Assembly (NCBI GenBank): GCA_018396775.1 | Contig: JAGTRF010000010.1 | Location: forward strand, 1 to 64,000 | Direction: 5' to 3' | Length of the DNA: 64,000 nt | Origin: Candidatus Bathyarchaeota archaeon | GTDB taxonomy: Archaea > Thermoproteota > Bathyarchaeia > 40CM-2-53-6 > DTDX01 | Part shown: positions 27,737-36,075 of the stretch, one piece after another | Numbering within the stretch: the first letter of the stretch is position 1 | How the letters are laid out: every line of letters begins with the position of its first letter | The notes under the pieces: generated by a model | What the model was told of the DNA's origin: nothing | Seen by the model: the letters and a program-made list of their open reading frames with translations, nothing else | Database searches by the model: none | Program-made: the position numbers and the translations under genes

Positions 27737-29641
27737 TTAATTTAAGATTTTTTTAACTGTTGGGAATAAATTAATGTTTTTATGTGGAAATCTTAAAGCT
27801 GAAGCGAATTCATGCATAAAGTTTGGGTCAGCAGCTAATTCTATATAGCTTATTTCATTAACAAGTTTATTTGCTTCCTCCCTAATTCTTCTTGAGGTTA
27901 AAGCTATTCTTGCTCCTGAGCCTGCTGTATTTCCTGCGAAAATTATTTTATTTAATGCTATATCAGGGATCATGCCGATTATTTTTGCGCTTTCAGGATT
28001 TAAATAAAGCCCAAAAGCTCCTGCAATAAAAACTTTTGATAATTCTTCAGGTTTAACATTAAATTTATTCATTAAAATTGAGAGCCCAGTATAAATGGCA
28101 GCTTTAGCTAATTGAATTTCAAATATATCTTTTTGAGTTATAGTTATATCTTTGTTAACGGTTGTTTCTTCTTTCCAAGCTATTACATACTCAATTGTAT
28201 TGTTGTTTCTTTTAATTCTTGGATGTTTAATTTCGGTTTTTATTTTTCCATTAAAATCTATGATTTTAGCTTTAAGCATTTCAGCTATAGCATCTACTAT
28301 TCCTGAACCGCATATTCCTCTCGGTTTTTCATCATCAACAGTTTTATAGGTTGGGTTTAAATCTTTAGGGTTTATCCAAACTTTTTCTATAGCGCCTGTT
28401 GCAGCTCTCATTCCATGCGTTATATGAGCGCCTTCAAAAGCTGGACCTGAAGCTGTAGAACAGCAAATTAAATTTATGCCATCGCTTAAAATTATTTCTG
28501 TATTTGTTCCTACATCAATTAATAAAGCTTTTTCTTTAAGCTTGTAAATTTCAGTAGCTAAAATATCTGCTACCGCATCAGCTCCAACAAAACCTGCTAT
28601 TAATGGAAGAGAATAAACTTCAGCTTCCGGATGAATATTCACGCCTACTTCTTTACTTTTAACATAAATAGATTTTTTTAAAGCTGGTGTATAAGGGGAT
28701 AAACCTAAAAATTTAGGGTTAATATTAAAGAATAAATGATGCATAGCTGTATTTCCAACAATAACTAATTCATAAATTGAGTTTAGATTAATGCCTGCTT
28801 TATCGCAAGCTTCTTTTATAAGCTTGTTAACTCCATCAACTATAGCTTTATGCAAAGCTTCTAAATTTAAATCGGTTTTTAAAGCGTATGAAATTCTAGA
28901 AATAACGTCTTCTCCATAAGGTATTTGAGGGTTCATCATTGAAACTGTAGCAATGATTTTATTATTAGTTAAATCCATTAAGTAACCTGCAACTTTAGTT
29001 GTTCCAATATCAACAGCAAAACCATACAATTCTTTTTCTTTATTTCCAGGTTCCACATCAATTATTTCTTCATCAGCTTTAATGGTTAAAGTAACTTTAA
29101 ACTCGCTGTTTCGAAGAGCTGCAGGCAACTGCTTTAAAGCTTGATAGCTTATATGCTTTATGTTTAAACCATATTTAACGTTTAAAGCGTTAATTATTCT
29201 TTCGAAATCTGGTTTAAAATCGTTTAATGTTGGAGGCGTTAACTTAATGAAGTATTTTTTTATATAAGGGTTTAACTCTATTTTAGCTTCTATACCTGAA
29301 ACAGCTAATTTCTGCCTTCCAATTTGGCTTTCAAAAGGGACTTCAACAATGATTTTTCCAGCGGAAGCTATAATAGCTTGACAGGCTAACCTATATCCTT
29401 CATCAACTTCTTCTTTAGAAAGAAGTTTTTCTTCAGAAGTTGATATTAAAGATAAAAAGTTTGTGCCTTCTCTAATTATTACTCGGCATTTACCGCATGA
29501 GCCTCTTCCACCGCATAAAGCTTCCACGCCTACAGCTTTAGCTGCTGAATATAAAGATTCTCCAATAGAAATGTTAAATCTTCTGCCTGAAGGCTGAAAA
29601 GTTACTTCAGCTTTTTTCAAGCTTAAAAAGCCTCTCTGCAA
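27737..29641 (-). CDS. Reductive activator of corrinoid proteins (RACo/RamA-like ATPase)
   Basis: A 634-residue activator. The N-terminal [2Fe-2S] ferredoxin domain has C43, C49, C52 (LCGGRGSCGKC) and C87 (RLACQ). Then come a linker and a large ASKHA-type ATPase domain with YGFAVDIGTTKVAGYLMDL, VIVGNTAMHHLFF, ALLIDVGTNTEI and FIAGAFGLYLNPESA. It uses ATP to drive reduction of corrinoid proteins that have drifted to the inactive Co(II) state. Its place upstream of two corrinoid-protein genes fits that role. Length is normal for the family. Confidence 0.93.
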   Translation of the reverse strand: MQRGFLSLKKAEVTFQPSGRRFNISIGESLYSAAKAVGVEALCGGRGSCGKCRVIIREGTNFLSLISTSEEKLLSKEEVDEGYRLACQAIIASAGKIIVEVPFESQIGRQKLAVSGIEAKIELNPYIKKYFIKLTPPTLNDFKPDFERIINALNVKYGLNIKHISYQALKQLPAALRNSEFKVTLTIKADEEIIDVEPGNKEKELYGFAVDIGTTKVAGYLMDLTNNKIIATVSMMNPQIPYGEDVISRISYALKTDLNLEALHKAIVDGVNKLIKEACDKAGINLNSIYELVIVGNTAMHHLFFNINPKFLGLSPYTPALKKSIYVKSKEVGVNIHPEAEVYSLPLIAGFVGADAVADILATEIYKLKEKALLIDVGTNTEIILSDGINLICCSTASGPAFEGAHITHGMRAATGAIEKVWINPKDLNPTYKTVDDEKPRGICGSGIVDAIAEMLKAKIIDFNGKIKTEIKHPRIKRNNNTIEYVIAWKEETTVNKDITITQKDIFEIQLAKAAIYTGLSILMNKFNVKPEELSKVFIAGAFGLYLNPESAKIIGMIPDIALNKIIFAGNTAGSGARIALTSRRIREEANKLVNEISYIELAADPNFMHEFASALRFPHKNINLFPTVKKILN

Positions 29642-29727
29642 TTTAAATTTTTAAAAAAGGTTTTTATTTTTGAAGCATACAATATATAATGTAATAAATT
29701 TAAATTTGCTGGCGGTGAAGCTTAAAA

Positions 29728-30057
29728 TTGAATCAAGCGGATATTAATGATTTTCAAAAGCTGGATTTAAGAGTTGGAACTATAACTTTAGTGGAGAGGG
29801 TTGAAGGAACAAAAAAACTATATAAAATTCTTGTGGATTTAGGGGAGCTTGGCGTAAAACAAACAATTTCAGGTTTAGTTGGTTATTATTCTCCTGAAGA
29901 GCTTAAAGGGAAGAAAGTGGTTTTTCTAGCTAATTTAAAACCAGCTAAAATTGCTGGAATAATCTCTGAAGGGATGGTTTTAGCAGCTGTAGCAGGAAAC
30001 GCTGTTTCTTTATTATCAATTGATAAGGATGTTCCAAATGGTTCTAAAATATCTTAA
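29728..30057 (+). CDS. tRNA-binding OB-fold protein (Trbp111 / MetRS C-terminal type)
   Basis: A 109-residue single tRNA-binding domain, as in Trbp111 and the MetG C-terminal dimerisation domain. The pattern is KLDLRVGTITLVERVEGTKK, KQTISGLVGYYSPEELKGK, VFLANLKPAKIAGIISEGM. It binds the outside corner of tRNA and may help methionyl-tRNA synthetase. No synthetase domain is attached. TTG start. It is divergent from the RACo gene and precedes the TFE-beta-like gene by 21 nt. Confidence 0.88.
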   Translation: MNQADINDFQKLDLRVGTITLVERVEGTKKLYKILVDLGELGVKQTISGLVGYYSPEELKGKKVVFLANLKPAKIAGIISEGMVLAAVAGNAVSLLSIDKDVPNGSKIS

Positions 30058-30078
30058 AAGCTTAAATAGGGAGTAAAA

Positions 30079-30432
30079 ATGCCTAGAAAAAATCAAAGCG
30101 AGCAGGAAATATTAAAAGTGTTAAAAAATTCTCAAGAAAAAGGGGTTTTGCAAACAGATTTATGGAAAGAAGCTAACGTAAATAGTAAAGATGGTTCAAG
30201 AGCTATTTTAAAACTTGAAAAGAGGGGTTTAATCGAGAGAAGAAAGGAGCTTTATGAAGGAAAATGGACTTATAGAATAACGGTTAAGCATAAGCTTGTT
30301 AAAGTAGATTCTATAACTGATGTGCCATGTGCTTTCTGCGATCTTCAAGATAAATGCGAGTTAGAAGCTGAATCTTCACCGCTTAAATGCATAAAATTAA
30401 CTCGATGGTTAATGGAGGCTTTAAAAAAGTAA
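30079..30432 (+). CDS. Winged-helix Fe-S protein, TFE-beta/RPC34-like
   Basis: A 117-residue protein. Residues 1-70 are a winged-helix domain (EQEILKVLKNSQEKGVLQTD, then RAILKLEKRGLIERRKE). Residues 84-117 hold four cysteines, C-x2-C-x5-C-x10-C (PCAFCDLQDKC, SPLKCIKLTRWL). That combination, ending in an SPxxCxxLxxWL element, matches the archaeal TFE-beta subunit, the homologue of RPC34/RPC39, where the cysteines bind a [4Fe-4S] cluster. TFE helps RNA polymerase open promoters. A different HTH Fe-S regulator remains possible. The rRNA methyltransferase gene follows 19 nt later. Confidence 0.7.
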   Translation: MPRKNQSEQEILKVLKNSQEKGVLQTDLWKEANVNSKDGSRAILKLEKRGLIERRKELYEGKWTYRITVKHKLVKVDSITDVPCAFCDLQDKCELEAESSPLKCIKLTRWLMEALKK

Positions 30433-30451
30433 GAATGAGATTAGCAAAGTA

Positions 30452-31069
30452 ATGGTTAAAAAAAGCAAGTTATGGCTTGAAAAAAGGCATAAAGATCAAT
30501 TTCATAAATTAGCTTCTAAGTTAGGTTATAGAAGTAGGGCAGCCTTCAAGCTTTTGCAAATAGCTGAAAAACATCCCTTATTAAAAAAGGGGGATAAAGT
30601 TTTAGATTTAGGAGCGGCGCCTGGAGGTTGGATTCAAGCAGCTGAAAAAATAATTGGAGATAAAGGGTTTATTTATGCAATAGATGTGAAGCCAATTCAA
30701 CCCTTAAACTTAAATAATGTTAAAACTGAAGTTTTAGATTTAACATCTGAGCACGTTGCCTCCAAAATTTTCGATTTAACTAAAGGTAAAGTTGATGTTG
30801 TGCTTTCAGATGCTTCACCTAAATTCTCTGGAGTATTAGAGTTAGATGCTTACCGGCAATATTATTTAGCTAAAAAATCTCTTGAAATAGCTGAGAAAAC
30901 TCTTAAAAAAGGTGGAAACTTTCTTGTTAAAATGCTTCAAAGCAAAGAGTTGAAAGCATTCAAAGAAGAATTAAAAATAAAGTTTGAAAAAGTGAAGTTG
31001 ATTAAGCCTTTAGCAAGCAGAAAAGAAAGCTCAGAAATTTATGTTTTATGCTTAAACTTTACTGGATAA
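30452..31069 (+). CDS. rlmE: RlmE/FtsJ-type RNA 2'-O-ribose methyltransferase
   Basis: A 205-residue FtsJ-family enzyme that methylates the ribose of a uridine in 23S rRNA (or tRNA in some archaea). The K-D-K-E catalytic tetrad is present: SRAAFKL (K), VVLSDASPKFSG (D), FLVKMLQSKE (K) and SSEIYVLC (E). The S-adenosylmethionine loop is DLGAAPGGWIQ. Full length. Its 3' end overlaps the trm1 gene tail to tail by 18 nt. Confidence 0.93.
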   Translation: MVKKSKLWLEKRHKDQFHKLASKLGYRSRAAFKLLQIAEKHPLLKKGDKVLDLGAAPGGWIQAAEKIIGDKGFIYAIDVKPIQPLNLNNVKTEVLDLTSEHVASKIFDLTKGKVDVVLSDASPKFSGVLELDAYRQYYLAKKSLEIAEKTLKKGGNFLVKMLQSKELKAFKEELKIKFEKVKLIKPLASRKESSEIYVLCLNFTG

Positions 31070-32233
31070 GTTTTTCAAAACATTTTTCAACTCGTTTATG
31101 TTAGCGTTTGTTTTTAACCCTGAACCTTTAAAATGTGTTTTAAACGCTGAAAAACCTTTTTCTCTTAATTTTAAAATAATATCTTCAATTTTTACCGAAG
31201 GAATATTCAATTTATCGCATATTTTATCTATCGCATAATATGTTGGTGAAGCTTCAGTTTCGTCAATTAATTTAACTAGAAGCTCTTCTTCTCTTCGCTT
31301 TAATTTAAAATTTTTCTCGCTAAGCTTAACAAGCATTTTTTCGCAAAAGCTTTTATCAATTATTTCTTTAACCCACAATGGTCCTGCGTAACTTAATTTT
31401 CCCATGCATAAATCGCATTTAACCGGGAGATTAAAGAAGCTTTGAATTAAAATTCTATTCATGCAGTTAAAGCAATGAGCTATTACGCCAAGTTTTTTTA
31501 TAGATTCACTAGCTAAAGACGCTCCATAACCACATAAAGCATAAACCCTTACATAATGGTTAGCAGCATAACTGAAAACTGGTTTAATGATAATATCATG
31601 TTTAGCAGCTGTAAAAACTAAGCAACCGATTAAAAGTCTAACAGCTATTTCATGGCAGTATTCAGTTCTTAAAGGGAAGCCGCCGTATTTTCTAAATGCA
31701 GCGTAAGGGTGAACGCCGCATAAAGGAGCCATATCTGTTGCTGTTAAAGCGATTAAACCATTATTTCTTAAGGCTCTTAAAGCTGAATCTAAAAAAGGTG
31801 CGGGTGAACCAAAAGGGTCTAAATCTATAAAATTAAATCTACTTCTTGGTTTTGCATGCAAAGATAAAAGCATATTCGCATCCATATTAAAAGCTTCGCA
31901 AACATCTTCAACCTTATTCTCTTTTATATTTTTAACTATGATTTTATAAGCTGAAGGGTTAACATCGTTTAATACAATTTTCTTTTTTATATTTTTAATT
32001 TCAACAGCTAATCTTATTCCTTTAATTCCTGAAGCAGCCATAGCATCGCAAGCCAAAAACTCTTTGCAATTAATTAAATCAATATAGGATTGAGCTGCGA
32101 CAACAGTTAAATCTCTATTCAACTCCATTATCGGATTATAGAATACTAAGGGTTTATTGGTTAAGCTTGGTTTCGGAATTAAAATTTTAACTTTACCTTC
32201 CGTAACCTGTTTTAAACTAAGCGTTTTACTCAA
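31052..32233 (-). CDS. trm1: tRNA (guanine-26) N2,N2-dimethyltransferase
   Basis: A 393-residue Trm1. It uses S-adenosylmethionine to make N2,N2-dimethylguanosine at tRNA position 26. Signatures: VFYNPIMELNRDLTVVA, DAMAASGIKGIRLA, FNFIDLDPFGSPAPFLDSA and TATDMAPLCGVHP, then the C-terminal zinc ligands HCFNCM and CDLC. Normal archaeal length. ATG start. Divergent from the THEP1 NTPase gene. Confidence 0.94.
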   Translation of the reverse strand: MSKTLSLKQVTEGKVKILIPKPSLTNKPLVFYNPIMELNRDLTVVAAQSYIDLINCKEFLACDAMAASGIKGIRLAVEIKNIKKKIVLNDVNPSAYKIIVKNIKENKVEDVCEAFNMDANMLLSLHAKPRSRFNFIDLDPFGSPAPFLDSALRALRNNGLIALTATDMAPLCGVHPYAAFRKYGGFPLRTEYCHEIAVRLLIGCLVFTAAKHDIIIKPVFSYAANHYVRVYALCGYGASLASESIKKLGVIAHCFNCMNRILIQSFFNLPVKCDLCMGKLSYAGPLWVKEIIDKSFCEKMLVKLSEKNFKLKRREEELLVKLIDETEASPTYYAIDKICDKLNIPSVKIEDIILKLREKGFSAFKTHFKGSGLKTNANINELKNVLKNLSSKV

Positions 32234-32297
32234 ATTTTCTCCTCCAAAACATTAATTTCAATTAAAGCTTATTAAATATAAAAAAGGGGAGAGGGAT

Positions 32298-32840
32298 TTG
32301 AGTAAGAAAATATTTTTAACAGGAAAACCAGGTGTTGGTAAAACAAGTATTATGATTTATTTAATAGAGGAATTGAAGCGGATGGGGTTTAAGGTTGGAG
32401 GATTTGTTAGCAGCGAGGTTAGAGTTAAAGGAGAACGGGTTGGTTTTAAAATTAAAGATTTATCTTCAAGCAAGGAGGGGTGGCTTGCTCATGTAAACCA
32501 AGCTTTTGGACCAAAACTTGGAAAATATAAAGTTAACTTGAAAGATTTAATTGAGGTGGGAGTTAATTCGATTAATGAAGCTGAAGTTAACCAAGATATA
32601 GATTTAATAGCGATAGATGAGTTGGGACCAATGGAGTTTTTTAGTTTTGAATTTAAGAAAGCTGTTGAAAAAGTTGTTGAAAGCGAAAAACCTTTAATTG
32701 CAACAATTCATTATAAGCTTAAGAATGAGTTTCTAAAGAAAGTTAAAAACTGTAAAGTTTTTGAAGTAACCTTAGAAAATAGAGAAAGATTACCTAAAGA
32801 AGTTTTAAAGGAAGTTTTAACAGTTTTAAAGAATCCTTAA
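32298..32840 (+). CDS. THEP1-family nucleoside-triphosphatase
   Basis: A 180-residue small P-loop NTPase of the THEP1/NTPCR family. Walker A is GKPGVGKTS (residues 8-16) and Walker B is LIAIDELGPMEFFS. The family hydrolyses ATP and other NTPs in vitro; the cellular role is unknown. The start is TTG with GGGGAGAGG about 8 nt upstream. The gene precedes RNase HII by 5 nt and probably shares its transcript. Confidence 0.92.
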   Translation: MSKKIFLTGKPGVGKTSIMIYLIEELKRMGFKVGGFVSSEVRVKGERVGFKIKDLSSSKEGWLAHVNQAFGPKLGKYKVNLKDLIEVGVNSINEAEVNQDIDLIAIDELGPMEFFSFEFKKAVEKVVESEKPLIATIHYKLKNEFLKKVKNCKVFEVTLENRERLPKEVLKEVLTVLKNP

Positions 32841-32845
32841 ATTTT

Positions 32846-34141
32846 ATGGTGAGAAAATTGATTATTGCTGGTTTAGATGATGCTGGAAGAGGCCCAGTTA
32901 TAGGGCCATTAGTGATCGCGGGTGTAGCGGTTAAAAAGGAGGAAGTTTCAAAACTTGTTTTAATAAACGTTAAAGACTCAAAAACGCTTTCTCCAGAAGC
33001 CAGAGAGAAATTAAGCATTGTTATAAAGCAAATCGCTGATAAATACAGCCTTATCGAGTTTTCACCAAAAGAAATAGATGAAGTTGTTTTTAAAGCTAAA
33101 AAACTTGAGAAATTGAATTTTTTAGAAGCTAAAGGGATGGCTCAAGTTATTACTAAATTAAAGCCTGATTTAGCTTATGTTGACGCTTCAGATGTGAATC
33201 CAGATAGATTTGCTAAACAAATTTTAAAGATTTTACCGTTTCAAGTAAAAATTGTTTCAGAGCATTACGCTGATAGAAAGTATCCTATAGTCTCAGCTGC
33301 AAGCATTTTAGCTAAAGTTCATAGAGATAATCGTATAAAAGAGTTAAAGGAAAAATATGGAGACTTCGGTTCTCTACCTTACTCTGAAGAAATTTTAATA
33401 GGTAAAGAGAATGGGGAAGTCGATTTAATAAGCATTGGAGAACTTGTTGAAAATAAGCTTAAAATAAATAACGATGAAAAAATTTACGCTTTCTCAATTA
33501 ACCATAAAGACTTGAAAATTAAATTGTTTCAAATAACAGATTTCATTAAGCATCCTCCACAAAAAATATTTAAGCTAACTTTAAGCGATAATCGAGAAGT
33601 TAAAGTTTCACCTAACCATAGCTTTTTTAAGCTGAATGGGTTTAAGCTTAAAAAAGCTAAAGCCTTAGATTTAAAACCTGGAGATTACATAGCTGCAGCT
33701 TCTAAAATAAGCTTAGCGGATATAACTAAAAAATATGAAGCAACATTTGGTAAAAAATTGCTTGAAAACCAAAAGTGGGTTAACTTATTTTATAATAAAA
33801 ACAAAAAACAAAAACGATTTTTAATTCAATGGCGTAAAAGCGTAAATTATTTATTTAGAACGGATATTCAATTAGTTAAGGTTTTTAAAATTGAGGATAC
33901 TAAACGTTTTGAACCAGTTTATGATGTTGAAGTTAAGCCTAAAGGAAGGTTTATAGAGAATTTTTTAGGAGGCTTAAGCGGGGTAATTCTTCACAACTCA
34001 GGTTACCCATCAGATTCTAAAACAATAAATTTCCTTAAAAAATGGTATAAGGAATATGGAGATTTCCCATCTATAACTAGAAAATCTTGGAAAACAATTA
34101 AAAAAATTGAAGAAGAATTCTCTCAAAAAAAGCTTATATAG
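32846..34141 (+). CDS. rnhB: Ribonuclease HII precursor containing an intein
   Basis: A 431-residue precursor. Residues 1-175 and 385-431 together make a 222-residue RNase HII, the normal archaeal size; the 209 residues between are an intein. Host blocks are GLDDAGRGPVIGPLV (D11, D12), YVDASDVNPDRF, HYADRKYPIVSAASILAKVH and, after splicing, YGDFG joined to SGYPSD. The usual DEAGRG appears as DDAGRG, a conservative change at a metal ligand. RNase HII cuts RNA at RNA-DNA junctions during replication and repair. The insertion interrupts a conserved motif, so splicing is probably needed for full activity. Confidence 0.93.
   Translation: MVRKLIIAGLDDAGRGPVIGPLVIAGVAVKKEEVSKLVLINVKDSKTLSPEAREKLSIVIKQIADKYSLIEFSPKEIDEVVFKAKKLEKLNFLEAKGMAQVITKLKPDLAYVDASDVNPDRFAKQILKILPFQVKIVSEHYADRKYPIVSAASILAKVHRDNRIKELKEKYGDFGSLPYSEEILIGKENGEVDLISIGELVENKLKINNDEKIYAFSINHKDLKIKLFQITDFIKHPPQKIFKLTLSDNREVKVSPNHSFFKLNGFKLKKAKALDLKPGDYIAAASKISLADITKKYEATFGKKLLENQKWVNLFYNKNKKQKRFLIQWRKSVNYLFRTDIQLVKVFKIEDTKRFEPVYDVEVKPKGRFIENFLGGLSGVILHNSGYPSDSKTINFLKKWYKEYGDFPSITRKSWKTIKKIEEEFSQKKLI
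33371..33997 (+). mobile_element. Mini-intein inserted in RNase HII
   Basis: The intein covers precursor residues S176 to N384. It begins with Ser (SLPYSEEILIG, block A), has a block B with the expected histidine (REVKVSPNHSFF), block F (PVYDVEVKPKGRFIENFL) and ends with block G (VILHN), followed by Ser as first C-extein residue. All splicing residues are thus present. At 209 residues with no LAGLIDADG motif it lacks a homing endonuclease, so it is a mini-intein that can splice but not spread by itself. Removing it rebuilds GDFGSGYPSD exactly. Confidence 0.93.
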
Positions 34142-34829
34142 CTTTAGCAACAATAAATGCATGATCTTTCTCATATGGTTCAAGCCTTATTGATTGAATA
34201 ATTTTAAATCCTTTAACCTTTAAGGATTCTATTTCTTTTTTAAAGATTTCTGAAGGGTCTTTAGTTACATTAATGCTTCTAGCTTTTAAAGCTATCATAA
34301 TGAAGCCATCCTTTTTTAAATAATATTCAGCATTATCTAAAAGAATTTTAGTTTGATCTGGTTGAGCAACATCACAATAAATAACATCAACTTTCGGTAT
34401 TGAAATAGGATATTTATTTGGAAATCTAGCATCAGCAAATATAGGAATCAAATTTCTTCGATAAACACAAACATTATTAACTAATTCTCTCATAGCTCTT
34501 GCAGCAAATTCAACACAATAAGCTTTACCACCCTTATCTATAATATCGCTTACATGACTTACAGTTGTTCCTGAGCCTGCGCCTAAATAAAGCAGTGTTA
34601 CGCTAGGTTTAATAGGCATAATAGATAAGCCTTTTAAAATTGCTGCAGCAAGCTTGCTTCTATAAGGATCCCAAACCCTATATTCTACACCTTTAACTTT
34701 AATTAATTTTTCTCCATAAACAGATTTCTCTAAAGCTAAATTTTTTGTAGCTAAATTTTCTTTTCCCCCTTCAAAAATTAAAATGTAAACTCCTGGAAAT
34801 TTAACTTGAATTTTAACTTCGTTTAACAT
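34134..34829 (-). CDS. flpA: Fibrillarin-like rRNA/tRNA 2'-O-methyltransferase
   Basis: A 231-residue archaeal fibrillarin, the catalytic subunit of box C/D RNA-guided ribose methylation. The S-adenosylmethionine site is LYLGAGSGTTVSHVSDI, with VEFAARAMREL, DVIYCDVAQPDQ and FIMIALKARSI following in the usual order. It starts inside the end of the nop5 gene (17-nt overlap), the classic archaeal nop5-flpA arrangement, and converges with the RNase HII gene with an 8-nt overlap. Confidence 0.96.
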   Translation of the reverse strand: MLNEVKIQVKFPGVYILIFEGGKENLATKNLALEKSVYGEKLIKVKGVEYRVWDPYRSKLAAAILKGLSIMPIKPSVTLLYLGAGSGTTVSHVSDIIDKGGKAYCVEFAARAMRELVNNVCVYRRNLIPIFADARFPNKYPISIPKVDVIYCDVAQPDQTKILLDNAEYYLKKDGFIMIALKARSINVTKDPSEIFKKEIESLKVKGFKIIQSIRLEPYEKDHAFIVAKAI

Positions 34830-35976
34830 GAGGCTTCCTCATAGGTTTCTTATATTTCTCTTTAATTTCTTTAATTCTTTCCTCAAGCTCATTCTTTAAT
34901 TCTTCAATTTTAACTTCCCCTTCAAAAGCGTCTAATCTAGCTGCTATAGCTATTTTTCCAGCTAAAGCTCTAGCTATTTTCCCTCTTTGCCATCTTGGAG
35001 ATTGATGAAGAAGTATATGCTGAAATATAATGCCATGTTTTGGAGGTTTAGAGCCTGTTTTTAAAGCTCTAAAAAGAGCTTTTTCAGCTCCTAAAACTTG
35101 AATTGTACTCGCAGGCATTTTAGCTAAATTCTCTAATCCTCCAGCTAAAGAAATTAACTTAGCTGAAAGCGTTGAGCCAATTAAACCTGTTAAATTTGGA
35201 GCAACTTCATTCATAAGGCGAGATAAATAATGTTCCATTTGTTTTCTTAAATTAAATAAACTTAATACATGAGAGCAAAAGTTTTTTAAAACATCAATAT
35301 CTTCAATTTCAGCTCCAATAGAGTTTGCAGCTGCTTGAGAAATTTGCTCAGCTTTATCAATTGATAAACCAGCTTTTAAAAGATTATTTAAGGTAAAATT
35401 AGGTTTACCTCCAAAATCTATTATAAGCTTAATGTAAACTTCATGAGATTCAATTAAATTATTTAATTCAGGAAAAATTAACCCATGCCATTCTCTTATT
35501 CTTCCAGAGAATAAGTTTAAAGTTTTATCAATATCCTCTAAAGCTCTTGAAATTTGAATAGCATAAAGATCTTTTTTAGCTGAAGCTGCTTTAAGCTTTT
35601 CTCTTGCTATTTGCACAGCTACTTCTCTAATAAAATTTTCAGCTTCATCCTTGCTTTTTAAAATTTTCAGCTTTAAAATTTCAGATGTTAAATTTCGCTT
35701 AAACTCCTCAGCCACCACGCATGGTTTTTGAATTTCAACTTTAAATTCAGGCTTTAAAGCTTTAGCTAAAGCTTCATTATCTAAAATAAGCTTTTCAAAT
35801 TTTTCATTTAAAAACTTAAAAAATAAAGCAATCGATTCAGGAAGTTTCCCTTCATTGATTTCAATTAAAGATTTGCTTGCTTCTAAAGGAGATTTAAATA
35901 AAAATTTATCTAAAATCTCGCCTTTCTCGTTTAATGCGAAAAACCCAATTGAGCAATCCACAATATAAACATTCAT
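34813..35976 (-). CDS. nop5: Nop5/Nop56-58 box C/D RNP scaffold protein
   Basis: A 387-residue scaffold that joins fibrillarin and L7Ae on C/D guide RNAs. The N-terminal fibrillarin-binding domain (about residues 1-115), the coiled coil (about 125-240) and the Nop domain are seen; the last holds the family signature GSTLSAKLISLAGGLENLAK, IQVLGAEKALFRAL and KHGIIFQHILLHQSPRWQRG. The C-terminus is lysine-rich. Coupled to flpA by overlap. ATG start. Confidence 0.96.
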   Translation of the reverse strand: MNVYIVDCSIGFFALNEKGEILDKFLFKSPLEASKSLIEINEGKLPESIALFFKFLNEKFEKLILDNEALAKALKPEFKVEIQKPCVVAEEFKRNLTSEILKLKILKSKDEAENFIREVAVQIAREKLKAASAKKDLYAIQISRALEDIDKTLNLFSGRIREWHGLIFPELNNLIESHEVYIKLIIDFGGKPNFTLNNLLKAGLSIDKAEQISQAAANSIGAEIEDIDVLKNFCSHVLSLFNLRKQMEHYLSRLMNEVAPNLTGLIGSTLSAKLISLAGGLENLAKMPASTIQVLGAEKALFRALKTGSKPPKHGIIFQHILLHQSPRWQRGKIARALAGKIAIAARLDAFEGEVKIEELKNELEERIKEIKEKYKKPMRKPHVKRS

Positions 35977-36075
35977 TTTTAACCTATTCCCTTTTTAAGC
36001 TTTAAGCATTAAAACAATTAATTATTAAGCTTCCCTTTAAATTATATTTTTCTACTTAAAATGGAAGCGTTTAAA

